The notes under the pieces: generated by a model
The model's input: only the letters and a program-made list of their open reading frames with translations
Told to the model about the DNA's origin: nothing
The model's database searches: none
NCBI RefSeq assembly: GCF_900113835.1
Contig: NZ_FOQV01000007.1
Location: 7,501-71,500 of the forward strand
Reading direction: 5' to 3'
Origin: Allobosea sp. OK403
GTDB taxonomy: Bacteria > Pseudomonadota > Alphaproteobacteria > Rhizobiales > Beijerinckiaceae
Length of the DNA: 64,000 nt
Position numbers and translations under genes: made by a program
Shown here: in pieces, positions 34,532 through 42,724 of the stretch
Numbering within the stretch: position 1 is the stretch's first letter
Layout: each line of letters opens with the position of its first letter

Positions 34532-36058
34532 ATGACGATGATTTCGCGCCGTGCCCTCCTTGCCGCTGGGGCGAGCCTGCCGCTGGTCCGAGGCACCGCC
34601 TTTGCGCAAGCTTCAGGGAAGGTGCTGCGCTTTGGCCTGTCGAGCTTCCCGCCGAGCATGCAGCCCTGGGTCCATACCGGCACCGCCGCGTTGACGGTCA
34701 AGCTCCTGATCTTCCGCGGCCTGACCGGCTTCGACGAGAATGGCGAGGCCAGGCCCGAACTCGCGGAATCCTGGACGCAGGACGGACCGACCGGCTGGCT
34801 CTTCAAATTGCGCCAGGCCACCTTCCACAACGGCAAGCCGGTCACGGCCGAGGATGTGAAGTGGACGCTGGAGCAGGTCGCGGCGCCGAATTCCACAGCC
34901 TTCCTCAAAGCCGAGTTCGGCGGCGTCGAACGCATCGAGACTCCTGATCAGCACACCGTGCGCATCGTCATGAAGGAGCCCACCGCCACGCTGCCGATCT
35001 GGCTGGCGAGCCCGCATATGCCGATCATCGCCAAGGACTCGATCGAGGGCCGGACCGGTCTGGGCGTCGGCGCCGGGCCGTTCACGCTGAAAGACCAGGA
35101 ACGCGGCGTCTCGATCGAGGTCGCGAAGTTCGACAAATACTACAAGCCCGGCTTGCCCAAGCTCGCCGGCGTGAAGCTCGTCGCCTATGCCGACGAGAAC
35201 CTGCGTGTCGCGGCGCTGCAGGCCGGCGATATCGACCTGATCGAATATGTGCCCTGGCAGCATATGGGCGTGATCGAGAAGGATCCGCGCCTGACGCTCG
35301 TCGCCGCCGACGGCCCCTTCATGGGGCTGAACTTCAACGGCGGCAGCGGGCCGTTCAAGGATGTGCGCCTGCGCCAGGCGGTCGCCCATGCCATCCGCCG
35401 CGAGGAGATCGTCCAGGCGGCCTTCTTCGGGCGCGGCAGCAAGCTGGAGAGCATCCCGATCCCGCCCTCGAGCCCCTATTTCGACAAGGCTCGCTCGGAA
35501 TTCTGGAGCTACAATCCCGACAAGGCCAAGAAGCTGATGGCTGATGCCGGGTTCGCCAAGGGCTTCTCCTGCACCCTGCTCTCGACGGCCCAGTACGGCA
35601 TGCACAAATCCACCGCCGAGGTCGTGCAGGCCCATCTCGGCGAGATCGGCATCGATGTGAAGCTCAACCTGCCGGACTGGGCAGGGCGCGTCGATGCCGC
35701 CGGCAAGGGTCGCTACGAGTTCATGATCCAGGGCACGGCCGCCGACAACAACGATCCTGACGGCCTCGCGCCATTGATCGACGGCGAGCTGCCGGCGAAC
35801 ATGGCGCGCAGCTGGCAGATGCCGACGCCCGAAATCCACGCCCTCTTCGTCAAGGGCCGCTCGGAGTTCGATCCCGCCAAGCGCAAGGTGATCTATGCCG
35901 AGCTCGAGAGGGTCGCGCAGCAACAGGCGCCGCTGGTCGGCCTGGCCTGGCGCTCGCAGGGCTACGGCATGGTCAAGGGCGTGACCGGCTTCAAGAGCCT
36001 GCCCGGCGGCACGAACTTCTTCTCGGCCTATTCGATGGAAGAGACGTCGTTCTCCTGA
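34532..36058 (+). CDS. ABC transporter substrate-binding protein, family 5, extra receptor of the Amadori-type locus
   Basis: The ATG at 34532 gives 508 residues with a Tat-like signal (ISRRALLAAGASLP). Receptor features include FKLRQATFHNGKPVTAEDV and the CTLLSTAQYGMHKSTAEVV region. It stands alone under operator O2 and points away from the importer operon, so it is probably an alternative receptor feeding the permeases at 28-30 kb with a related ligand. AAAAAGGGGATTTCC precedes the start, giving a reasonable ribosome site. Confidence 0.93.
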   Translation: MTMISRRALLAAGASLPLVRGTAFAQASGKVLRFGLSSFPPSMQPWVHTGTAALTVKLLIFRGLTGFDENGEARPELAESWTQDGPTGWLFKLRQATFHNGKPVTAEDVKWTLEQVAAPNSTAFLKAEFGGVERIETPDQHTVRIVMKEPTATLPIWLASPHMPIIAKDSIEGRTGLGVGAGPFTLKDQERGVSIEVAKFDKYYKPGLPKLAGVKLVAYADENLRVAALQAGDIDLIEYVPWQHMGVIEKDPRLTLVAADGPFMGLNFNGGSGPFKDVRLRQAVAHAIRREEIVQAAFFGRGSKLESIPIPPSSPYFDKARSEFWSYNPDKAKKLMADAGFAKGFSCTLLSTAQYGMHKSTAEVVQAHLGEIGIDVKLNLPDWAGRVDAAGKGRYEFMIQGTAADNNDPDGLAPLIDGELPANMARSWQMPTPEIHALFVKGRSEFDPAKRKVIYAELERVAQQQAPLVGLAWRSQGYGMVKGVTGFKSLPGGTNFFSAYSMEETSFS

Positions 36059-36108
36059 CGATTCCAGCCAAGCCGTCACGATCATTCTTGTGGTGGTCAT
36101 GAAGACGA

Positions 36109-36277
36109 GGGCGCGGGGAACCCCTCTCCTGTAAGGAGAGGGGCAGGGGTGAGGTGTCGGCCCCTGGACCAGTCGAGCGCCAACCTTACAGCGAAGCAGC
36201 GGTGAGATCACGGCCAAAGCATCCGGGGGCCTACCCCTCACCCTGCCCTCTCCCTACGGGAGAGGGTTCCCCGCGCT
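36109..36277. repeat. Composite inverted-repeat element, short copy
   Basis: About 50-base imperfect inverted repeats (36109-36160 and 36228-36277), each with its own small hairpin (CTCTCCTGTAAGGAGAG and CCCTCTCCCTACGGGAGAGG), flank a short centre. This is the simple form of the element at 13283-13583. It sits between the converging receptor and oxidase genes. Confidence 0.75.
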
Positions 36278-36342
36278 GAACGGAGCTTCCTTCCCTTTCC
36301 GTAGGAAAGATTCCGGTCGTGTCCGACCATGACGCGCTTTGC

Positions 36343-37665
36343 TCACACCGCCCGCGTCGTCCGCTCCAACCGCGCGAAACGCTCCAGCCGGAACGGCTTG
36401 GCGTCGATCATCGACGTTCGACCCGCGACGAGATCGGCGATCAGCCGGCCCGCTCCCGGGCCGATGCCGAAGCCATGGCCGGAGAAGCCGCTGGCGATGA
36501 AGAAGCCGGGCAGGCGCGGCACTTCGCCGATCACCGGCACGGCGTCGGGCGTCGCATCGACGAAGCCGCCCCAGGCCTGTGCGACCTTCATGCCCTTGAA
36601 GGCGGGGAAAGCCGCGACGAGATTGGCCTGCGCTTCGCTCAGGATCGAGTCGTAAGGCGCCGGGTCGAGTACGCGGGTTTCTTCAAAGGGCGTCGTTTCG
36701 TCGAGCGACCAGCGCCGCGTCGTCTTCGCCTCCTCCAGGAAGCGCTGGCCGAGCCGGAGCTTCAATTCGTGCCGCTGCTTGACGAGGGAGGGCAGGAAAT
36801 CGGTCATCAGGCGGAAGCTGTCTGGCACGATCTCGGCAACGCTCGCGCCGCGATGGGCGATGGTGTAGCCGCCGTCCTGGCGTTTGCGGAAGGCGAAGTC
36901 TGAGCCGCCGACGGCATGGGTCGGCGGCCCGTCCAAGGGTTCTGTACGCAGGACCGAGCCCAGCACCTTGAGCTGCGGGAAGTCGATGCCGAGGTTGCCG
37001 AGGAAGAGCCGCGACCAGGCGCCACCGGCGAGCACGACGCGCTGGCAGGCGATCGTGCCGCGCTCCGTCACCACGGCGCTGACCCGGCCGGCCTTGGTCT
37101 CGATGCCGCGCACGGCGCAGCGCGTCAGAACCTGCCCGCCGAGCCGCTGCAACGCCCGCGCCATGGCCGGCACCGCCTTTTGTGGTTCGGCGCGGGCATC
37201 GCTTGGCGTGAACAGGGCGCCCGCGAAAGCGCGCTTGCAGCCGGGCAGCACGCTCTCGATCTCACGCGAGCTCAGCAGGCGTGAATCGAGCTGATACTGC
37301 TTGGCATGGTCGAGCCAGGCCTCGTGCTCGGCGAGTTTGCCGGGCGTGTCGGCGACATAGACGATGCCCGAACGGGTGAAGCCGGTATCGCCGCCGACCA
37401 GCTTGTCCATCTCCGACCAGAGCCGCATGCTTTCCAGCCCGAGCGGAATTTCGCTGGCGTCGCGGCCCATGATGCGGACCCAGCCCCAGTTGCGCCCGGA
37501 CTGTTCGTGGCCGACCTCACCCTTTTCGCAGACGGTGACGGAAACCCCCTCCTTGGCCAGGAAGATCGCCGTCATGATGCCGATGATGCCACCGCCGATG
37601 ACGACGACATCGCTGCTCCCAGGCAATGTGGCGTCGGGGTCGATCGTCTCGATGGTGATGCCCAT
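36343..37665 (-). CDS. Second FAD-dependent oxidoreductase, DAO family
   Basis: The 440-residue protein has the dinucleotide site VVVIGGGIIGIMTAIFLA at about residue 20, a GRNWGWVR segment typical of a DadA-like branch, and the C-terminal FAD contact GFSGHGFGIGPGAGR. It differs from the oxidase at 32488 in length and in most segments but shares the C-terminal motif. It follows the GntR/UTRA gene by 70 bases in the same direction. Amadori or secondary-amine oxidation is the suggested role; substrate unproven. Confidence 0.9.
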   Translation of the reverse strand: MGITIETIDPDATLPGSSDVVVIGGGIIGIMTAIFLAKEGVSVTVCEKGEVGHEQSGRNWGWVRIMGRDASEIPLGLESMRLWSEMDKLVGGDTGFTRSGIVYVADTPGKLAEHEAWLDHAKQYQLDSRLLSSREIESVLPGCKRAFAGALFTPSDARAEPQKAVPAMARALQRLGGQVLTRCAVRGIETKAGRVSAVVTERGTIACQRVVLAGGAWSRLFLGNLGIDFPQLKVLGSVLRTEPLDGPPTHAVGGSDFAFRKRQDGGYTIAHRGASVAEIVPDSFRLMTDFLPSLVKQRHELKLRLGQRFLEEAKTTRRWSLDETTPFEETRVLDPAPYDSILSEAQANLVAAFPAFKGMKVAQAWGGFVDATPDAVPVIGEVPRLPGFFIASGFSGHGFGIGPGAGRLIADLVAGRTSMIDAKPFRLERFARLERTTRAV

Positions 37666-37735
37666 CAGATAGTCTCTCCGGTCGAAGGAAACGAGCCGGC
37701 TTCTCGGCGGGGGCGGGGCATGAGCGGCGGCATGG

Positions 37736-38482
37736 TCAGTCCTGCGGGGTCGGCGTGGAATTGCGGAAGACGACGTGGTGAGGGTGGTTCACCGATTTCA
37801 TGTATTCGATCGGCGCGCCGCTGCCATCGCGCGCCACCAGCCTCAATACGAGGGTGGGCGAGCCGGGCTTGAGCGAGAGCAGGCGGGCTTCCATGTCGGT
37901 TGCGATGCCGACGCCGATCTCGCGATCGCGGGCGCTGGCCTCGACGCCGTAGCGGGCCTTCAGCAGCGCGTAGAGCGACTGCCCGGCGACGAGATCCTCC
38001 GCGACCAGCCCGGCGAAGCGCGCGGCCGGCAGATAGCTCGTCTCGATGCAGAACGGTTCGTCATTCACCGTGCGCAGCCGGCGGAACATGATGAGGTCGG
38101 CGCCAGCAGTGAGATCGAGCCGGCGCGCGATGCTCTCGGTCGCCGCCTCCTCGCCGAAATGCAGCAGCTTGTTGCCGGGACTGCCGCCGGAGTTGCGGAT
38201 AATCCGGGTGATGCCGAGCGAGGAGCTGACCTCGATCGGGCGCGTGACCTGGACCAGAGGGACGCGCGTGCCGCTGGTGCCGTTGCGCTCCAGCACATTG
38301 CGCTCGACCAGCTTGTCGATCGCCTTGCGCACGGTCATGCGGTTGATGCGCAGCGTGTCGGCCAGAACGCGCTCGGACGGAATCCGGTCTCCCGGGCCGC
38401 AATCGGGCCCGTTGATGAGGTCGAGCAGGTAGTCTTGCACCTCGACATAGATCGGCTTGGCCCGCTTCACGGGTTCGCGCAT
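37736..38482 (-). CDS. GntR-family regulator with UTRA domain (HutC/FrlR type)
   Basis: The winged helix (IPSERVLADTLRINRMTVRKAI) is followed by a UTRA ligand domain of about 150 residues with the typical FRRLRTVNDEPFCIETSYLP and a C-terminal VLRLVARDGSGAPIEYMKS strand. I choose the ATG at 38482 (248 residues) because the upstream ATG at 38533 lies inside a RIME-like repeat. FrlR of fructoselysine systems has this architecture. The three GGTNTANACC palindromes at 34173, 34478 and 38735 are its probable targets, with an Amadori compound or its phosphate as the probable inducer. Confidence 0.9.
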   Translation of the reverse strand: MREPVKRAKPIYVEVQDYLLDLINGPDCGPGDRIPSERVLADTLRINRMTVRKAIDKLVERNVLERNGTSGTRVPLVQVTRPIEVSSSLGITRIIRNSGGSPGNKLLHFGEEAATESIARRLDLTAGADLIMFRRLRTVNDEPFCIETSYLPAARFAGLVAEDLVAGQSLYALLKARYGVEASARDREIGVGIATDMEARLLSLKPGSPTLVLRLVARDGSGAPIEYMKSVNHPHHVVFRNSTPTPQD

Positions 38483-38525
38483 GGCTGGCGTCTCTCGGAT
38501 TCCCGTCGTCGCAGTTGAACTGGGA

Positions 38526-38630
38526 TAGAGCATCGGCCCGAAAAGTGGAATCCGGCTTTCGGAAGAAGCCGATGCAAAATCAAAGAGCTACAGCATCAGA
38601 CCGAATACGATATTCGGTCTGATGCTGTAG
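38526..38630. repeat. RIME-like repeat, copy 3, with a 20-base perfect hairpin
   Basis: TAGAGCATCGGCCCGAAAAG begins a copy of the dispersed element. It ends with CTACAGCATCAGACCGAATA (38588-38607), perfectly complementary to 38611-38630 around a 3-base loop. It lies between the divergent regulator gene and the frlB-like operon. Confidence 0.75.
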
Positions 38631-38734
38631 CGCCCGGTTTCCATCACTGGAAGCCGAAAAACGCGCCAGACCAACCCACGAGCCGACATATCCGTGCTGA
38701 TTGGACTATGCTTGACAGCAATTGGTATAGCTGT

Positions 38735-38748
38735 TTGGTATATACCAA
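38735..38748. promoter_or_regulatory. Operator O3, perfect TTGGTATATACCAA palindrome
   Basis: This is the most symmetric of the three sites and lies 30 bases upstream of the frlB-like ATG. A TTGACA at 38712-38717 and an extra half-site TTGGTATAG at 38722-38730 precede it, so a promoter overlapping two regulator contacts is likely. Confidence 0.72.
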
Positions 38749-38778
38749 TTCTCGCTTGTCAGGAAATGGCTTTCTCTC

Positions 38779-39792
38779 ATGTCCATCGCTTACGACCGCA
38801 TCCGCGTGCTGGACGGCCTTGTGCAGACGCAGGCTGCCGTGCCCGAGGCTTTCGCGCTCGGCCGCAAGCTCGCCGCCGGCGTCGACCGGATCTATCTCGT
38901 AGCCGCTGGCTCGGCCAACCGCGCCATGCTCGGCATCAAATACTGGCTCGAGCATTATTCGCCCGGCATCGAGGTGCGCCGCTACTTTCCGGCCGAGTTC
39001 ATGGCGATCGACCCGCCCCGGCTCGATGGCCGCACCTTGGTGCTGCTCGCCTCGAAATCGGGCACGACGCCGGAGACGGTGGCCGCCGCGCGGTTCCTGA
39101 AGGACAAGCCCTGCCAGGTCGTGGCCTTCAGCCAATATGCCGACAAGCCGCTGGCGCAGGCCGTGCCGCAGCATTTCATCGTCGGTGACACCAGCGAATC
39201 CTTCATCGCCATGTTCATGCTGATGCAGGCTCTGGTCGGTGGCATCATGACGGAGAAGGACGGCTGGCCGCTCGGCGACAAGCTGCTCACCTCGCTCGAT
39301 GCCTTGCCCGGCGCGATTGCCGACGCGGCCGAGCAGAACGAGGAGCGCGCCGCGGCCGATGCGGTGCTCTACGCCAAGGACCGGAATTTCTATCATGTCG
39401 CCTCGGGGCCGGGCTTCACCACGGCCTATGTCTTCGGCGTCTGCATTCTGATGGAGATGCTCTGGCTGCACAGCTACCCGATCGAGGCGGCCGAGTTCTT
39501 CCACGGCCCCTTCGAGATCGTCGACCGCTCGACGCCGCTGATCCTGATCACCGGTGAGGATCCGAGCCGCCCGCTGATGGAGCGCGTCTCGAGCTTCTGC
39601 GACACCTATGCCGAGCGCGTGATGAAATATGATTCCCGCGATTTCGCGATGAAAGGCATCGCGCCTGAAATCCGCCCGATCGTGGCACCCTATATCCTGC
39701 AATCGGCGCTGAAGCGCTTGTCGGTGCATCTCTCGGTGCTGCACAACCAGCCGCTGACGACCCGCCGCTATATGTGGAAAGTGGCTTACTGA
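38779..39792 (+). CDS. frlB: SIS-domain deglycase, FrlB-like (fructosamine 6-phosphate deglycase)
   Basis: FrlB splits fructoselysine 6-phosphate into lysine and glucose 6-phosphate in the cytosol. The 337-residue protein has two SIS domains and matches FrlB from memory over its C-terminal half: IEAAEFFHGPFEIVDRSTP followed by the SR...MERVSSF stretch and a terminal HNQPLTTRRYMWKVAY that parallels HNPDERRYYGGLVEY of E. coli. FraB (fructose-asparagine) and glucoselysine deglycases are related, so the amino acid part is unknown. First gene of the operon frlB-frlD-hyuA-hyuB under O3. Confidence 0.85.
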   Translation: MSIAYDRIRVLDGLVQTQAAVPEAFALGRKLAAGVDRIYLVAAGSANRAMLGIKYWLEHYSPGIEVRRYFPAEFMAIDPPRLDGRTLVLLASKSGTTPETVAAARFLKDKPCQVVAFSQYADKPLAQAVPQHFIVGDTSESFIAMFMLMQALVGGIMTEKDGWPLGDKLLTSLDALPGAIADAAEQNEERAAADAVLYAKDRNFYHVASGPGFTTAYVFGVCILMEMLWLHSYPIEAAEFFHGPFEIVDRSTPLILITGEDPSRPLMERVSSFCDTYAERVMKYDSRDFAMKGIAPEIRPIVAPYILQSALKRLSVHLSVLHNQPLTTRRYMWKVAY

Positions 39793-39805
39793 GCGGAGCG
39801 CGGCG

Positions 39806-40645
39806 ATGGCCCACAGGCTGCTCGGCCTCGGCGACAACACGGTCGACACCTATGTCGATCGGGGCCTGCAGTTCCCCGGCGGCAACGCCGTCAATGTCGC
39901 GGTGCTTGCCCGCAGGCTTGGCGCGCAGGCCGGCTATCTCGGCTGCATCGGCACGGACGAGGCCGGCATGCTGTTGATCGGGGCCTTGCGGCAGGAGGGC
40001 GTCGACACCGGGCAGTGCCGTGTCCTGCCCGGCGGCAATGCGCGCGCCTTCATCGGCCATGACGGCAATGACCGCCGCTTCCTGCGCTCGGAGCGCGGCG
40101 TGCGCGGGCAATGGGGCAGCTTCGGCGCCGCCGACCTCGCTTATGTCGCGGGCTTCGATCTCGTCCATTCCAGTGTCTATAGCGAGCTGGAGGCCGAGCT
40201 TGAGACGATACGGGGCGCCGCCCGCCTGCTGTCCTATGATTTCTCCGAGCGTTGGACCGACGCCAATCTGGCAGCGACGCTGCCGGCGCTCGATATCGCC
40301 TTCCTGTCCTTTCCCGGCGGCTCGGATGCGGAGTGCCGCGCATTGCTGGAGCGCTGCATCGGTCAGGGCGCGCGGATCGCGGTCGTGACCCGGGGCGCGC
40401 AGGGCTCGATGGCCTTGTCTGACGGAGCCTTCCACGCGCATGGCATCAGCGCGGCGCGCATCGTCGATACGTTGGGCGCTGGAGACGGCTTCATCGCCGC
40501 CTTCATCCTGCGCCTGCTGCATGGCGCGGGTCTGGCCGAGGCGCTTGCCGCCGGCGCCGATCACGCCGCTATGGTCTGCGGATATCAAGGGGGCTTCGGC
40601 CACGGCGCGGCATGGTCGGTGCCGCCCGGTTTGGCTATCGCATGA
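39806..40645 (+). CDS. frlD: PfkB-family sugar kinase, FrlD-like (fructosamine 6-kinase)
   Basis: FrlD phosphorylates the sugar 6-OH of the Amadori compound before FrlB cleaves it. The 279-residue protein shows GDNTVDTYVDR and FPGGNAVNVAVLARR at the N-terminus, FDLVHSSVY and LSYDFSERW in the middle, and the PfkB signature DTLGAGDGFIAAF with the catalytic Asp near the C-terminus. These match the FrlD pattern (GDNCVDIY, GGNAVNVAV, YDFSDKW-like). It starts 13 bases after frlB. The neighbouring deglycase makes the assignment strong; the exact amino acid partner is not known. Confidence 0.85.
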   Translation: MAHRLLGLGDNTVDTYVDRGLQFPGGNAVNVAVLARRLGAQAGYLGCIGTDEAGMLLIGALRQEGVDTGQCRVLPGGNARAFIGHDGNDRRFLRSERGVRGQWGSFGAADLAYVAGFDLVHSSVYSELEAELETIRGAARLLSYDFSERWTDANLAATLPALDIAFLSFPGGSDAECRALLERCIGQGARIAVVTRGAQGSMALSDGAFHAHGISAARIVDTLGAGDGFIAAFILRLLHGAGLAEALAAGADHAAMVCGYQGGFGHGAAWSVPPGLAIA

Positions 40646-40672
40646 CATCGAATTGAAGGCGGGAGTGGCTTC

Positions 40673-42724
40673 ATGGCTTGGCGGATCGGGATCGATTCCG
40701 GGGGAACTTTTACCGACGTTTGTCTCTTCGACGACGCGACCGGCGAGGTGGCGGTCTGGAAAGTGCCCTCCACGCCGGATGATCCCTCCCGCGCCATCGC
40801 GCGCGGCACGCAGGAAGGCACCGAACGCGTCGGCGCCAAGCCGAGCGAAGTCGCCTATTTCGGCCATGGCACTACGGTCGGCACCAATGCCCTGATCCAG
40901 CATCGCGGCGTCAAGACCGGTCTCATCACCACCGAGGGCTTCCGCGATCTGATCGAGATCGGCCGCCAGAAGCGCCCCGATCTCTACGATCTCCAGGTCG
41001 ACAAGGCACCGCCTCTGGTGACCCGCGATCTGCGCTTCGGTGTCTCGGAGCGCCTGCGCCATGACGGTTCGGTCGAGATTCCGCTTGATGAAGAGGGCGT
41101 GCGGGTCGCCGCCCGCGCCCTGAAAGCGGCCGGTGTCAAGGCGGTGGCGATCGGTTTCCTCTACGGCTTCGTGAATCCCGCCCATGAGCAGGCCGCCAAG
41201 CGCATCGTCGCCGAGGAGTTTCCGGAGGCCTTCATCTGTACCTCGCATGAGGTCGCGCCCGAGTTCCGCGAATATGAGCGCATCTCGACGGCGGTGGTGA
41301 ACGCCTATCTCGGCCCGGTCATGCAGGGCTATATCCGCCGCCTTGCCGACCGGCTGATGGAGCTCGGCGTCACCACGACACCGCATCTGACGCAGTCCAA
41401 TGGCGGCGTCATCGGCTTCGACATGGCCGCCCGCCTGCCGGTGCGCACCGTGCTGTCGGGACCCTCCACCGGCGTCGTCGCCGCGCAGGCTATCGGCCAG
41501 ATGACCGGTATCGAAAACCTGATCACCTTCGACATGGGCGGTACATCCTCGGACGTCGCGCTATTGCGCGGCGGCGAGGCGAAGTTCGCCAGCGACGCGA
41601 TCGTCCATGGTTACCCGATCAAGGCGCCGATGCTCGACATCCACACCGTCGGGGCCGGCGGCGGCTCGCTCGCCGCGATCGATTCCGGCGGGCTGCTCAA
41701 GGTCGGTCCGCGCAGCGCCGGCGCCGATCCCGGTCCGGTCTGCTATGGTCGCGGTGCGACCGAGCCCGCCGTCACCGACGCCAATGTCGTGCTGCAGACG
41801 CTGAACCCGACCCATCTGCTCGGCGGCCGCATGCCGATCCGGCAGGATCTCTCGAAACAGGCGATCGGCCGGCTCGCCGACCAGCTCGGCCTGGACGTGA
41901 TGGCCACCGCCCAGGGCATCATCTCGGTCGTCACCGCCAACATGGCCAAGGCGATCCGCGTCGTCTCGGTCCAGCGCGGGCATGATCCGCGCGACTACGC
42001 GCTCGTCGCCTTCGGCGGCGCCGGTCCGCTGCACGCGGCGCGGCTCGCGCGCGAATTGGAGATGAAGCGCATCGTCGTGCCGCGCAATCCCGGCATCGGC
42101 TGCGCGCTCGGCCTGCTGCTGACCGACCTGCGCGCCAATTTCGCCACCACCCGCCTCGCCACATTGGGCGACGGCCTGGTTGGCGCGATGACAGAGGCCT
42201 ATGCCGGCCTGGTCGCGCAGGGCGAGCACTGGTTCGCCGAGGAAAAAGTCGCGCCTAACGATCGCAAGCTCCGGCGCACGGCGGATCTGCGCTATCAGGG
42301 CCAGAATTACGAATTGTCGATCGACGTGCCGGAAGGCCCGATCTCGAGCGCGACCATTGCGGCCCTCGCCGATGGCTTCGCCGAGGCGCATAAGCGGCTC
42401 TACGGCTTCGTTGCCGAAGGCGAGGCGGTGCAGCTCGTGACCTACCGCGTCGAGGCGATCGGCTTCGTGCCTAAGGCCGAGTTCCGGCCGCAAGCCGATG
42501 CCGGGCCGGAGTCGGATCATGCGATCATCGGCAGCCGCGAGGTCTGGTTCCCCGAGGCCGGTGGTTTCGTGGCGTGCAAGATCTATGATCGCGACAAGCT
42601 GAAATCCGGCAATGTCATCGCCGGGCCGGCGATCATCGAGCAGATGGATTCGACCACCGTGCTGCTGCCGGGGATGATCGCGACCGTCGAGCCTTACCTC
42701 AACCTGATCCTGGAGACGCCGTGA
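40673..42724 (+). CDS. hyuA: Hydantoinase/5-oxoprolinase subunit A
   Basis: HyuA/OXP subunits use ATP to open cyclic amides such as hydantoins or 5-oxoproline. The 683-residue protein has the phosphate-binding GIDSGGTFTDVCLFD at residues 5-19, GHGTTVGTNALIQHRG and the second nucleotide motif FDMGGTSSDVALL. Length and order fit the ATP-dependent N-methylhydantoinase A type. It follows the kinase stop by 27 bases in the same operon, which is unusual for a fructosamine locus and suggests that a cyclised amino acid product is opened here. Confidence 0.93.
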   Translation: MAWRIGIDSGGTFTDVCLFDDATGEVAVWKVPSTPDDPSRAIARGTQEGTERVGAKPSEVAYFGHGTTVGTNALIQHRGVKTGLITTEGFRDLIEIGRQKRPDLYDLQVDKAPPLVTRDLRFGVSERLRHDGSVEIPLDEEGVRVAARALKAAGVKAVAIGFLYGFVNPAHEQAAKRIVAEEFPEAFICTSHEVAPEFREYERISTAVVNAYLGPVMQGYIRRLADRLMELGVTTTPHLTQSNGGVIGFDMAARLPVRTVLSGPSTGVVAAQAIGQMTGIENLITFDMGGTSSDVALLRGGEAKFASDAIVHGYPIKAPMLDIHTVGAGGGSLAAIDSGGLLKVGPRSAGADPGPVCYGRGATEPAVTDANVVLQTLNPTHLLGGRMPIRQDLSKQAIGRLADQLGLDVMATAQGIISVVTANMAKAIRVVSVQRGHDPRDYALVAFGGAGPLHAARLARELEMKRIVVPRNPGIGCALGLLLTDLRANFATTRLATLGDGLVGAMTEAYAGLVAQGEHWFAEEKVAPNDRKLRRTADLRYQGQNYELSIDVPEGPISSATIAALADGFAEAHKRLYGFVAEGEAVQLVTYRVEAIGFVPKAEFRPQADAGPESDHAIIGSREVWFPEAGGFVACKIYDRDKLKSGNVIAGPAIIEQMDSTTVLLPGMIATVEPYLNLILETP

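Noticed and set aside
38482..38533. An earlier start for the GntR/UTRA regulator at 38533
   Set aside because: That ATG and the following codons lie at the edge of the RIME-like repeat (GATGCTCTA), so the start at 38482 is preferred.
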